Shown here: positions 48,330-58,683 of the stretch, one piece after another | How the letters are laid out: the number at the start of each line of letters is the position of its first letter | Position numbering within the stretch: position 1 is the first letter of the stretch | Assembly: GCA_029204225.1 (NCBI GenBank) | Contig: CM055109.1 | Span: forward strand, 21,322,349 to 21,386,348 | Source of the DNA: Diphasiastrum complanatum | Lineage: Eukaryota > Streptophyta > Lycopodiopsida > Lycopodiales > Lycopodiaceae | Length of the DNA: 64,000 bases | Reading direction: 5' to 3' | Notes under the pieces: model-generated | The model's database searches: none | What the model was told of the DNA's origin: nothing | Seen by the model: the letters and a program-made list of their open reading frames with translations, nothing else | Program-made: the position numbers and the translations under genes

Positions 48330-48880
48330 ACATTGACCAAGTTGGAAGTGACAATTTCAACAATTAGAGGTGCAGGTACAATAAGATTAAACTTTGCAAA
48401 TGATCAATCCAAACTACTTTGAAGTGTCCTTCATGTCCCAAATCTTTCTACGCATCTGCGCTATTTAAGCAGAATTACAGATTTAGGATACAAAGTAGAA
48501 CTCAAATTAGATCAATGCAAAGTAGTCGATAGAACATGCAAGATTCTAGCACTCGAAAAGAGGCATGGATACTTGTACAAATTAAGTCATTGCTTTTCTG
48601 CCTCTAATCAAGCTCTTAGTACTTCTGTACAGATCAATAAAAGTTTACTTTGCCATTATAGACTTGGTGACTTGAATCATTCTTTTGTACAACACATGTC
48701 TAAGCAGTCTATAGTACTTAATGTCAACTATCCAGATAGGAAAGTCGAATTACTTGTCTGTGAAGACTGTATAGTTGGTAAACAGACTAGGAAACCTTTT
48801 AGATCAAGCCATGTTTTCTGCTTTCTGTCGCACTCTCAAATTGATTTGTCTGCTCTTCCACTTCTGCATAAATGCAATTA
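48330..48880 (+). pseudogene. Second copia protease / gag-pre-integrase fragment
   Basis: GAGTIRLNFANDQSKLL, VLHVPNLSTHLRYLSRITDLGYKVEL, LALEKRHGYLYKLSHC and LCHYRLGDLNHSFVQHMSKQS parallel the same region of the copia copy just upstream (47220-47650). It ends CEDCIVGKQTRKPF. It is a diverged neighbour rather than a continuation, because the order restarts. Confidence 0.75.
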
Positions 48881-49099
48881 AACTCTTTTTTGTGTTCGCA
48901 TACTATTGTAGTAGTGCACGCACCGAGAGAATCAGTCGACCACTGCCTTTGCACAGTAGTAGAATCGTTCCGATCAGATTGTTCGACCTATCGATCCGAA
49001 TTCTCACGAATTCATTTCCTATCATTTCTCTAACAACACTGTCATAAGTGAACTTAGTACCACACAAAAACTTTATCATGAGCAAATTATCCTAACACA

Positions 49100-49870
49100 C
49101 GTCATATGTAAAGGACAGCCTTAAGAGAAAAAAATGTACTTAGAAAAGTAAGTAGAAAGTAAACATGGTGGTTATGTTGTTAATCTACAAGCATGACTAA
49201 GTTACATACATAATTTATTCAATAATGCATGAATGTAGAAAAAAAATACATGAATAGAGTAATCTTTAGCTATATTGCGTCAAGTCTAACAAAACTTTCA
49301 TATCTTTTTGTGCATCCACTTTACTATGCTCTAGAACTTCTTGGGCACCAGAAAAGCAATTTGTTTCACCCTATTCACTGGCTCATTGTACTGCCAAAGG
49401 TGAACTTTGTCAAGCACGTAGGTTAGAAATAGCCAATAACCTTTTCATAAGATGGAAGACAAAATTCAAAACATGAAGGCTATGCAGTGGCATTCATTTA
49501 TAGTAGACAATTTTAAAAAGAAAGAGTTCATTAGGAAAGTATGTAGAAAGTGAACCCTGTGGTAATGTTGTATAGCCATGCACATGAATCACTTATGTCC
49601 CTAAGTTTTTCAGCAAGTGCATCATTACTAGAAAACAAAAATGAGTAGAGTAACTTTCAACCATATTATATCAAGTCATGTAGATTGAAAAAATTCCATG
49701 TCTTCTTGTGCATCCGTAAGATTTTGTTCTTGTAGTCACTTGGGCATACAAAAAGTATTTCACTTTCACCATCTTCATTGTTAAAGAGTGCTATCATAAG
49801 TGGATGAAAAAACTTCACCCTTCAAAACAAACTTAAAATTCAAGGTCCTTTTCAGATTTAATTTTTTTAA
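49100..49870 (+). repeat. Diverged tandem duplication, unit about 380 bp
   Basis: AAAGTAAGTAGAAAGTAAAC (49147) and AAAGTATGTAGAAAGTGAAC (49537), then GAATAGAGTAATCTTTAGC (49252) and GAGTAGAGTAACTTTCAAC (49643), and CTTTTTGTGCATCC (49303) and CTTCTTGTGCATCC (49702), occur in the same order about 390 bp apart. No coding sequence was recognised. Confidence 0.65.
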
Positions 49871-50017
49871 TCAAATTGAAGTGCAATATACAGTTCAACA
49901 CCCTTCATAGGCATTTCACTCCAATCAATAGAGCAATATTGCTAATGCTATCATGAAAGGCACAACAACAAAATCCGTGATTTTTGACACAAGGTTCAGA
50001 TGGATTTAAAAGAATTT

Positions 50018-50276
50018 CATAATCCGTCGGAATCCGACACAATAATACATTGGAATCCGAAACAAAAAAAAAAAAAAAAAAAAAAAAAAGTTGCCAAATT
50101 TTTTTTTTATGGATGTCAGATTCCAACGCACAATAAAAATGTCAAAATCCGACATCCCATTTCGGAGACTACAACTTTTTAAATGAATGACGTCACCTGT
50201 TCGTGCATAAAAAGAAAAAGCATAAAGCGGACGTCGGATTCCAACGGATAATACAGATTTCAGAATCCGACATCCG
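50018..50276. repeat. Three hairpin units of GTCGGATTCC...GAATCCGAC
   Basis: Units at about 50024-50061, 50112-50154 and 50230-50275 each carry an inverted pair of CGGATT/AATCCG arms about 20-25 bp apart, for example GACGTCGGATTCCAACGG answered by CAGAATCCGACATCC. A run of 26 A lies between units one and two (50064-50089). No gene is present. Confidence 0.7.
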
Positions 50277-51373
50277 TGACCAAATTCTCAAAGCCGCATC
50301 ATTTTTCTAGGATGTTTTTATTTTATATTCTTGCAGGAGATTGTTGGAGATCGGCTTTTGGCACTTCTTCTCAACTCTATCAATTCCATTTGTCTCATTC
50401 CAAGTACGATTCTTTTGTTTTATTATGTGCAACTAAGATTTCTTTATTTGTAACTTTTTCTTGTATACTATCTTCCTTGTATTGTATATTTTGTGTAGCT
50501 AAACACAAATATGTATCTTAGTGATTTATGATCGTGAGTGAATGAGAGAGGAAGAGAAGGATGTGTGTGGGAGACAGAGAGAGCAAGAAAAATATGTCAA
50601 AAATGGTGAACCCCTGCAACTTTGTCGCAGCATGAACAAGACATGAAGGTCAAACGAGAACAATTCGCGACAGTCAATGTGTCTTTGACTCGAAGCACGA
50701 ATGATTCACAAATCAATCGTGAATTGTAAACACACCTCCAGGGACGCAAAATGAAAATTATGAAAATAAACGAAAAGAACGAAAACACACGAAGATAAAT
50801 CTTTTGCGCTGTCAGCTGGCAGCTCAACGGGCTTCACGCCCAGCTAAAATGAATAGCAACAACAGAGACTAACTAACTAGTTGATTATCGTTAACTAGTC
50901 TTGTGATTCTACGTTTAGCTATCTTGTAAAATCCACATAGTGGAGGTATAAACGATCCTCTCTGGATCATAACGATAAGAATGAAAGAGAGAGAATACAG
51001 AGATCTATAAGAGACAGAGAGAGACGTAGCGAATAGTGTAAGAAAGCAAAATACCATAGTTGTGCATGAAAGTCTGCCAACGAGCAGAACACAGCGTAAG
51101 AGCAGAGTGTTAATCCACCAACAAGCGAGACACTGACGATCTCGCTCCAAAAACCAAACTGATAATACAGTCGCTCTATTTTTGTGTATCTCTTTGTCTT
51201 GTGCTGTATGTCTTGATTGCTAGATTAGAAAGTGTTCTGTGATGCTTAGTCACGTGTTTGGGATCCTGTAAGGGCTTCCGCATAAAAAGAAAATTCAAAG
51301 AAAGAAAATTGTTCACGAATCAGAAGAGAGAGCTACGAACACGAAACATGTTTTCTCTCGCGCTTCTGCGACA
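50277..51373 (+). mobile_element. LTR region ending at a copia primer site
   Basis: The sequence ends ...GCGACA at 51373 immediately before a copia primer-binding site, so the right part is the 5' LTR of the following element. The left boundary could not be fixed by eye. No genes are seen. AG-rich repeats (GAGAGAGAATACAGAGATC) are present near 50985. Confidence 0.5.
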
Positions 51374-51385
51374 TGGTATCAGAGC
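51374..51385 (+). other. Primer-binding site for initiator tRNA-Met
   Basis: TGGTATCAGAGC is the standard plant Ty1/copia primer-binding site, complementary to the 3' end of initiator methionine tRNA. It lies directly after the CA end of the LTR and 53 bp before the gag ATG. Confidence 0.92.
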
Positions 51386-51438
51386 CTACAGGTCATCACT
51401 GCTGATATCCCAACAGTGATTCTTTCATACAACACAAT

Positions 51439-52562
51439 ATGGCTACGACAATCCAGACTAGAGTAGCAATCAATCTTGATGGTGCAAATTACAGAATCTA
51501 GAAATTCAACATCAAAACACTCCTGAAGGGTGAAGGCATCTGGTCGGTGACCGATCTCTCAGAGGTGCAGCCTCCAGAGGGAGACCCGAGGAGAGCTGAA
51601 TGGATCAGAAAGGATGAGGGCGCAATGGCGATCATCGTTTTGTCCATAAATGAAGATCTACTCATGCAGATTGAAGACTGCGAAAGCAGCCATGCAGCGT
51701 GGGAAAGATTAAAGCAGAATTATGAAGTGAGGACTGCAGCTTCAGTCATGCACCTTCACAATCAGCTGCAATCAATACGGTGGGATGGCAACCAGTTACA
51801 TCAGCACGTTGAGAAGATCAGAACGATCTTCGCTCAACTCGCTGCATCACGACAGGAGCACTAGGTCCCAGCACCACAGCAGCTGATGTACTTCAGAAAA
51901 TCTCTACCGACGTCCTATCAGCCGTTGAGAATGCTCATACCGAGTCTACCAGATATGACATTTGACAAAGTAGTCAGTCTTGTCACTGATGAGAGACTGA
52001 TGAGAGACAAAGGAGAGGGAAGCAGTGATCAAGAGAAGGCTCTCTTCACGAAAGGAAAGAAGAAGAACAAAAACAAGCCAAATTCGAGAAGACAAAGTCC
52101 TCGAATCAACAAGCTTCTTCCTGCGATCACTGCCACAAACCAGGCCATACGGCCAACAAATGTTGGTTCAATCCAACAATACCTTGCATGCACTGCAAGA
52201 AGAAAGGGCATTATGCATAGGACTGCAGATTCAACCCAAAAAAGAAAAACAAAGCTAAAAAGACAAACGTTGCAGAGTCATCAAAGGATGCTGAAAGAGG
52301 TGACGAAGTTTTCACGATACTCGACGAAGCTTCAACAAGCTACTCTGAACACGACTACGATGTAGTCATCGATTCAGGAGCAACATCTTACATAACCTGC
52401 AACAAGAAGATCTTGATCAACTTTTGCAAACTCAAAAATGACAGAGCAGTGATTCTAGGCGATGGAAGCAGACACGATGTCAAAGGCATCGGCTCTCTAC
52501 AGCTATGAACACTGTCAGGCCAAGCAAAGCTGCCAGGAGCACTCTATGTAGAAGGTCATCAT
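51439..52562 (+). pseudogene. Ty1/copia gag and protease start
   Basis: Gag begins at the ATG at 51439 (MATTIQTRVAINLDGANY), with a TAG where Trp is expected. It continues with IWSVTDLSEVQPPEG, SSHAAWERLKQNY and MHLHNQLQSIRWD, typical of the copia gag family. A second stop follows ASRQEH. In a shifted frame two zinc knuckles appear: CDHCHKPGHTANKC and CMHCKKKGHYA-stop-DC. The protease motif VIDSGATSYI is at 52365-52394. The element breaks off at about 52562, before integrase. One frameshift and three stops mean it is dead, although the knuckles and active site are well preserved. Confidence 0.85.
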
Positions 52563-52699
52563 CAGATTCGGTTAGATTGAGTTGATGTCTAAAGAGAAGC
52601 TACCTTTACTATTTATTAGATTAATGGATGTATTGTCTATGAAACTCAGATTTTTTCTTACATGTCCTAAGCAAAGGTATATACAAGAGTGTGGCTCAT

Positions 52700-53480
52700 C
52701 ATGCCACTAGGAGGATTGGAGATAACACTTACATTTCTATTCCAACCTTTTGTTTGACTCTATTCCAGCTGATTTCTTCAAAGGATTGGGTAGCTTGCAT
52801 GCAATCTATTTGGATAACAATATGCAAGTGTAAGTTGGTTGCTGCCTCCAGATCTCTGTGAGTGCAAGGCACTGTTGAACCTGTCTCTTACTAATACCAG
52901 CTTGAGAGTGCTGAATCTAATACATTCAGAGATGAATATGGTGATAACAGATGAGACAGCTAGATACGATGTTCCCACCAGGAATGAATCAAAATATCTA
53001 ATTATGTTTGCACACAAACATGATGAAAAATGTGATGAAAGGGAGGCAATCCTGGAATACGGTACTATTTCTAGCAGCGATGCAGTCATGGATAGGGAAC
53101 GTAAGTCTGAAGCAATCACTACTTTAGCGAGTTCAAGCTCCAAGAGGGAGTGCGGAAGCCATGATAACTAATACCTGTCTCTTACTAATACCAGCTTGAT
53201 CCCTCCCTATTTGGGTAGTATGGCCAGCCTGAGAGTGCCGAATCTACTACGAGTGCCGAATCTACTACATTCAGAGATGAATATGGCAATCACAGATGAG
53301 ACAGCTCGATACAATGCTCCCGGAATGAATCAAAATTTCTAATTACGTTTGCACACAAACGTGATGAAAGAGATACCTTAGCAGACAAATGTGATGAAAG
53401 AGGCAATCCTGGAATACGGCACTATTTCTGCCAGCGATGCAGTCATGGATAGTGAACGTAAGCAGATTACTGAAAAAGAT
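52700..53480 (+). pseudogene. LRR receptor-kinase (TMK-like) ectodomain fragment, tandemly duplicated
   Basis: SIPADFFKGLGSLHA...LDNN (52759) followed, in another frame, by LLPPDLCECKALLNLSLTNTSL (52836) and IPPYLGSMASLRV (about 53196) matches the leucine-rich-repeat ectodomain of TMK-type plant receptor kinases (family order: SIP..FF.GL..L..L.LD.N, then P.DL). Only parts of two or three repeats remain. Segments beginning ACCTGTCTCTTACTAATACC at about 52879 and 53171 are a tandem duplication of roughly 290 bp; both copies carry CATTCAGAGATGAATATGG and GAGGCAATCCTGGAATACGG. No kinase domain or membrane segment is present. This is probably a piece of a host gene captured or duplicated near the copia remnant. 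Confidence 0.5.
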
Positions 53481-53494
53481 CATTCAACAATTTG

Positions 53495-53840
53495 TGAAGT
53501 CTCTCTCTCTCTCTCTTTTTCATATCTACACCCCATTCGTAGACAATCTCTCCCTCTAAGCTCTCTCATTCCGTCGCTATCCATCTCTCATTGACCAGCG
53601 ATCTCTCTCTAATCTACACCCCATTTGTATCCAGTCTCTCCCTCTATGCTCAATCACTATATGCCTCTACGCTCTCTCACTCCGTCACTGCCCATCTGTC
53701 ATTGATCAACGATCTCTATCTACTCTCATCTCTATCTACTCTCGCTGACCATCGATCTCTCTCTACTCTCTCTGTTCAACGATCTCTATCTCTCTCTCTA
53801 GTGACCTCTCATTCTCTCTCCCACGACCTCTCTTAGCACC
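53495..53840 (+). repeat. Pyrimidine-rich CTCTCT minisatellite
   Basis: CGATCTCTCTCTA-like units repeat irregularly, with CTACACCCCATT(C/T)GTA repeated at 53528 and 53618. It is low complexity, with no gene. Confidence 0.7.
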
Positions 53841-55021
53841 GATCTCTAGTGACCTCTGTTAGCATCATCCTCCTCTTGCGACTCTTTCTTCTGTCAAGAG
53901 CACCGGCCGTAGAGGGTTGATATACGTACTGCGCAAGCAGGTGGACGCATCTAGGTGCAGAGATTGTGATTGTAGCTAGACTTGAGCGCTCAAAAACCAT
54001 AGAAGACTCACGCAATACTTCAACCTGTGTATCTTTTCAAAAGTGATGATGACTATTAGTAGAGATATCCTCTTAGCAGATTCTGAATGCAAAAAATGGA
54101 GGACCCTTCAGTAAACGGCAGCCCCCTTCAGAAACCCAGCTTTAAGAAGTCTTTGCCCGCGCTGGAAGCGCTGCCCAAGCCCTGCCCCTCTCTCCCTTGC
54201 CACGCGTCACAATGATATTGGCTTGCCCTTTAACCCTTCCAATGTGCCACTAAGCGCCACCTATCCCACGCGCTTCTGTTGACAGAGCGGCTAGTTGAGT
54301 GAGAGAGAAAGAGAATGATGAGTGAGTGAGTGAGTGAGTGAGTGAGAGAGTGAATTTATTAGCAAACCAACGTTAGTTATTAATGAGAAGGTGGCCATTT
54401 AAGGTTTAGAGTGGCCAATAAACGCTTAGGGTCAGTGCTCCAGATTGAAGGGCAACTCTACCCTTAAAAAACAAGTTTTCTTTAAAATTGAAAGAATGCC
54501 CATTTATTTTTATTCATATTTGAAGGGTGCATGATTTGAATGCCCTTCATTTGAAGGCAAAAAAAGGCCTAGGATGGGGTCCCTCACCCATGCGCAAAAG
54601 TGTATGTAGGTTTATATGTTTATTTTATATATATATACTAGTAAAGAGTGCATGTCGTTGACGAGCAATGGAGGCTGATCTTCTAAAAATGCATTTTTTT
54701 TTAACCTTTCCCATGGAAAGTCTGATGATTTAAAAAATCCTTAGAGCACCTTTCAAATTTTTGATAATGAAAGTCTCATTAGTTTAACACCTTTCACCAT
54801 GAAAGTACGTACATGCACTTCAAATCACTATGTGTGTTGGTAAAGGATAATTTGAATTTGGAGTGGGCCCCTTAGATGCATGCATGGGGAGAAGGGCCAT
54901 GCATCATTTTCCCCATACATGCATCCTCCTCCCCAAGCTTTTCAGTTAAAAAAAGCTCATGCATGGGTGAGGGGAGGAGGATGCATGGGTGCACCCATAT
55001 ACATGCGCAAAAGTGTACATA

Positions 55022-55063
<42 letters not shown>

Positions 55064-55300
55064 GCAGCTCCATTTTATTGAAATTGAAGTCTATATAATG
55101 ATTTGAAAAAACATGTAGTGATGCCCAATTTGGGATTTCATTTATTGAATGAAAGAGTCTATACAAAGATATTATTGAACCGTATATGAATCTGTTGCTC
55201 TTCCACAATGGTGATTGTTGTAGGTAGATCTTTGCAGCACATTTACAGCTCCTGTCTTTTTTGTTAATGTAACGAGACAAATATTAGTGAATGTGCCATT
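53841..55300. other. Non-coding DNA with small repeats
   Basis: It contains (TGAG)n at about 54318-54350, a 17-bp perfect inverted repeat (54918-54934 and 54971-54987, arms CATGCATCCTCCTCCCC), and (AT)n at 55026-55061. No gene is supported. Confidence 0.6.
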
Positions 55301-55305
55301 GCAAA

Positions 55306-55895
55306 CTATGTCATTTTCATTTTGTGTGTACTATTTTGAACATGCGAAAAACATAGACTACTTACGAACCTTCTGTTGATGATGAATATGAAATAAGTGA
55401 GTAGATTGGTTTCTAATAGGATGAGCTCTATTATGATATAATCAAGGCTCCAATGCTCTTCCACCTCAATCGTAGTCAGAAATTCCTCATTGTGTATGAC
55501 GTGTATCTCCTTTCGGTGTATGTGACCATTTATTTGGAAGTTTTGATCTAGTTGTAGCCATGTACCATCAGTTTTCTTGAACCTCTGATAGCTAAATGTG
55601 AGACTGAGCATTTGTTTCTTGACATGATAATGGAAGATCATGGACAACTTTTTTTTCCCTTGATTCTATATCTTTATTTGTCTTACTATCCTACCCTTGA
55701 TCCATGAGATTTTGAGAGAAACCAAATCAGATGAACAATTTTAGATCCAGTATATTTTATCTTCATGGCATTTTTAACATCCAAAAGTAGCTTGCATCTG
55801 AAGGATTCAGAAACAATATTGTCAAGAGTAGGCCACTCATCACTTTGAAAACTTGGCAATGGAATTGCTTCAAGCTTTCCGAAAATCCCATCCAT
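55306..55895 (-). pseudogene. Unknown protein, copy B of a two-member family
   Basis: The 55647-55306 frame (113 codons) is paralogous to the ORF at 5853-6296. Shared: FHYHVKKQMLSL versus FRYHIEKQMLTL, WLQLDQNFQIN versus WKPLDQDFGIN, and VEEHWSLDYIIIELI versus VEDDWCLNHVRLELD. A second ORF, 55895-55686 (MDGIFGKLEAIPLPSF...), lies upstream and may be an earlier exon, separated by about 40 bp with a stop. The function is unknown. Copy B extends further at its C-terminus than copy A. Here it stands without the Ulp1-like protease found near copy A. Confidence 0.4.
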
Positions 55896-56324
55896 CTGTG
55901 GAATATATTAAGATTCATAAAAATATATACTGCTATCTACAAGCTCCTTGAATTCTTCCTCTGTATTTCAGCTTTCCAACTTCAGAGTGAATCACATCCA
56001 ATATTGGATATAAATCTAAAAGAAGAAACATGATATTGAATAATTTAAATCATAATCTAAAGAGCTTCAATCAAAAACCACCTATGATTGCAGTAAAGTG
56101 CATACATTTTGATACTTACAATTACATTTTCGATGATCACGAGGATCGATATCTTATACTTTTAATTTTGAATGCATATAAACATGTTGTACTAATACAT
56201 CTAATATAGAAGTCAAATTTGCTAATTATAAGTGCTAGAAGAGAATTGAGAAATTCCATATCTTTTTTATTTCTTTTTGGAAACATTTGTTGTTATTCAA
56301 AAGAGTGCTTTGTGCATTGAAACA
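55896..56324. other. No gene seen
   Basis: AT-rich DNA between the copy B ORF and the copia gag. Nothing was recognised. Confidence 0.5.
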
Positions 56325-58440
56325 GGTTGAAAGAGAGGATCAGGTCACTTCAACATGGCTACAAGCTCCACAATTGATCAAGATGAATGTTACCAATGAG
56401 CTACTCAAGGAGATTCGTAAGTGAACATCATCTTTGGAGGCTTGGGAAGCTTTGAGGAAGCTTTATGAATCCAAGTCTAAATCTAGGGTACTAACCCTAA
56501 GAAGACAAATCTTTCAAAGTTTGCAAAAAAGGAAGAGAGTGCTCATGCCTTTGTATTGAGAGTTAAAGCACTTAATGATGATATAGCATGCATTGATGAT
56601 AACATTAAGGAGTTACTTTAGAACTTGTGCAAGTTGTACTTATGGATCGTTGGATGAGCATGCTAACCTTGTTCAAAGCTTTGCAATACAAAAGACTTTG
56701 CCAAGCAGTGTGGATTTGCAAGAAGTGTTGGTGAATGAAGAGTATAGGCTTCAAGCAAGAGGTGGATCTACATCGACATCTCATGATGGAGAAGAGGCTA
56801 TGTTCATCAAAGGCAAATTCAAGGGCAAAGGGAAGAGCAAGTGGTCTAAAACACAAGATCATGGTGAGTCTTCTTCTTTTGACAAGAAGAAAGATAGGTC
56901 TAAATTGAAGTGCTTCTATTGTGGCATCAAGGGACATTTTGCTAGTGATTGCTTCAAGAAGTCATTTAGTACATTTGAATTTGCATTGTACTAGCTCTTT
57001 GTGTTGAAAATTGTCACTTTTCACTTGTCATTTTTTATTGTAAATAAAGATCAATCATGAGTACAATGTCCATGATCTGATTTCACACGTGTGGAGCCTG
57101 TTCCCACGTGTGAAATAAAGTACTTTTCATACTTGTAAATATCTATTTTGATTTTGTATCAATCAAGTTGTGTGAACATGATATGACTAGCATTTTAGTC
57201 AAGTTGACTAGTCACATAGAAATTAGCTTTTCCTTGCATGTGCATGAGTAAATGCTCCCACATGGCAAGTGGATGTTCACACATGTGTATAGAGTTCTAG
57301 AAGATAAGAGTTGACCATTTTCCTTAGATCCTATTTTGTAGGGAATATTTCTATATTCTAGGAGACTAGCTCTTTGGACTTTAGCCATATTCTAGAAGGT
57401 CAACTATGGATAAGGATCAAGGATGAATCAAATGGATAGATCTGAGTGATGTGGCACTCTTCACACGTGTGAAGATCTGCTGGACTGTACCAGACTCGTG
57501 GATGTACTTGATTCATAAAAGGATCATCATTTTGCTAATGAGATTGATGAGACTTTTGCATTCTACACTTTTGTGAGATTTATAGTCAATAGAATTGTGA
57601 TTTTAATGAATGATTGCTATCAAGAACCAAAGTACTTGTTGTTTCAGGTGCAGGCCGTATAGTGGACAGTACTCCACACGTGTGAGGCCGCTCTCACTAG
57701 TTTATGAAGTTTTGATCCATTGCTCTTGCTTAAATCTAAGTGCAGTGAATCTAGATCAAAATCTAAAGTGTAGAACTTGATAGATCCATTGATTAAGCAA
57801 CCAATAACTCTCTATAATTGTTAAGTACAATCATTATTGTCCTTTAAACTGAAATTTTATCACTTTGAGTATTGGAGGAGCAAAGATGCTTGTGACTTAC
57901 GTAGATGACTTTTAAAGTAGATATTGTTGGGCTTATCTTCTGAAGTGTGAGGATGAAGTATTTGATGTCTTTTTGAAGTTCAAGAATGTTGTGGAGGGTC
58001 AATTCAACATGAAGATCAAGTGCTTAACTTTGGAAAATGAAAACCTATCAACAAAGTTCAAAAAGGTATGTGTGGCACGTGGGGTCAAGAGGGAGATGGT
58101 GATAAAGATGGTTCTTTGGATGGTGATGGTGGAGATGCCTCTCCAAGTCAAGTTCTAAGAATATTCTCAAGGGAAAGACAAAATCATCTAGGCTCACATA
58201 TGATGAGAAAGGTAAGCAAGTGGAAGTGACTCATTTTGCTTTACTCACATGTTTTGAAGAATCTTCTTGCGTAGATGATGCTATGCAAGCGGATATTGGT
58301 TTTCGTAATTTTTCAGCAACTAATGGATCTGGAAAAGAGGCCTTAGTCAATGGCTTTGATGGTCAAGTGGAAGATCAAGAGGTTGATCTCAAAGTGCTTC
58401 GACAACACAAAAGGGATAATGAACGCGAAATCTTTTGAAA
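56325..58440 (+). pseudogene. Ty1/copia gag and integrase remnants
   Basis: Gag pieces: TSSLEAWEALRKLYESKSKSRV (56430), AHAFVLRVKALNDDI (56545) and NEEYRLQARGG. These lead to a zinc knuckle, CFYCGIKGHFASDC (56911-56952), in the 56593-56994 frame. About 900 bp later LVTYVDDF-stop-SRYCWAYLLKCEDEVFDVF (57890) and NLSTKFKKVCVARGVKRE are the integrase core, with D-N-G-G replaced. HFALLTCFEESSCVDDAMQAD (about 58230) resembles the integrase-RT linker. RT is absent. Between gag and integrase lie several CACGTG palindromes. Heavily broken. Confidence 0.75.
57080..57684. repeat. Cluster of CACACGTGTG palindromes
   Basis: ATTTCACACGTG / CACGTGTGAAAT form a stem (57080-57091 and 57104-57115). TCTTCACACGTGTGAAGA at 57458-57475 is an 18-bp perfect palindrome. 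CACACATGTG at 57278 and CACACGTGTG at 57675 are further members. The core CACGTG is a plant G-box. The first hairpin recurs reversed at 48259. They lie inside the copia remnant. Confidence 0.75.
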
Positions 58441-58683
58441 CGGGTCAAAATCCTAAAAAAGAGTAATCATTTTTCCTTTTTTTTAATTTTTGCCCAAAAA
58501 CATGCTTCTTCATATCAAACAAACGTATTTTTTGCTCTTCAAAAAAATCCGTCCACCAATGTCGATCAAACTCGTCAAAAAATTGGTATGTTGTTTGAAT
58601 GGTTGTTTCCAGAAAAATTAACACTACACATGGATCGACTAGCCGATGTTCCCTTTGAGCTTTTTGCTCTTCCAAGATAAAAG

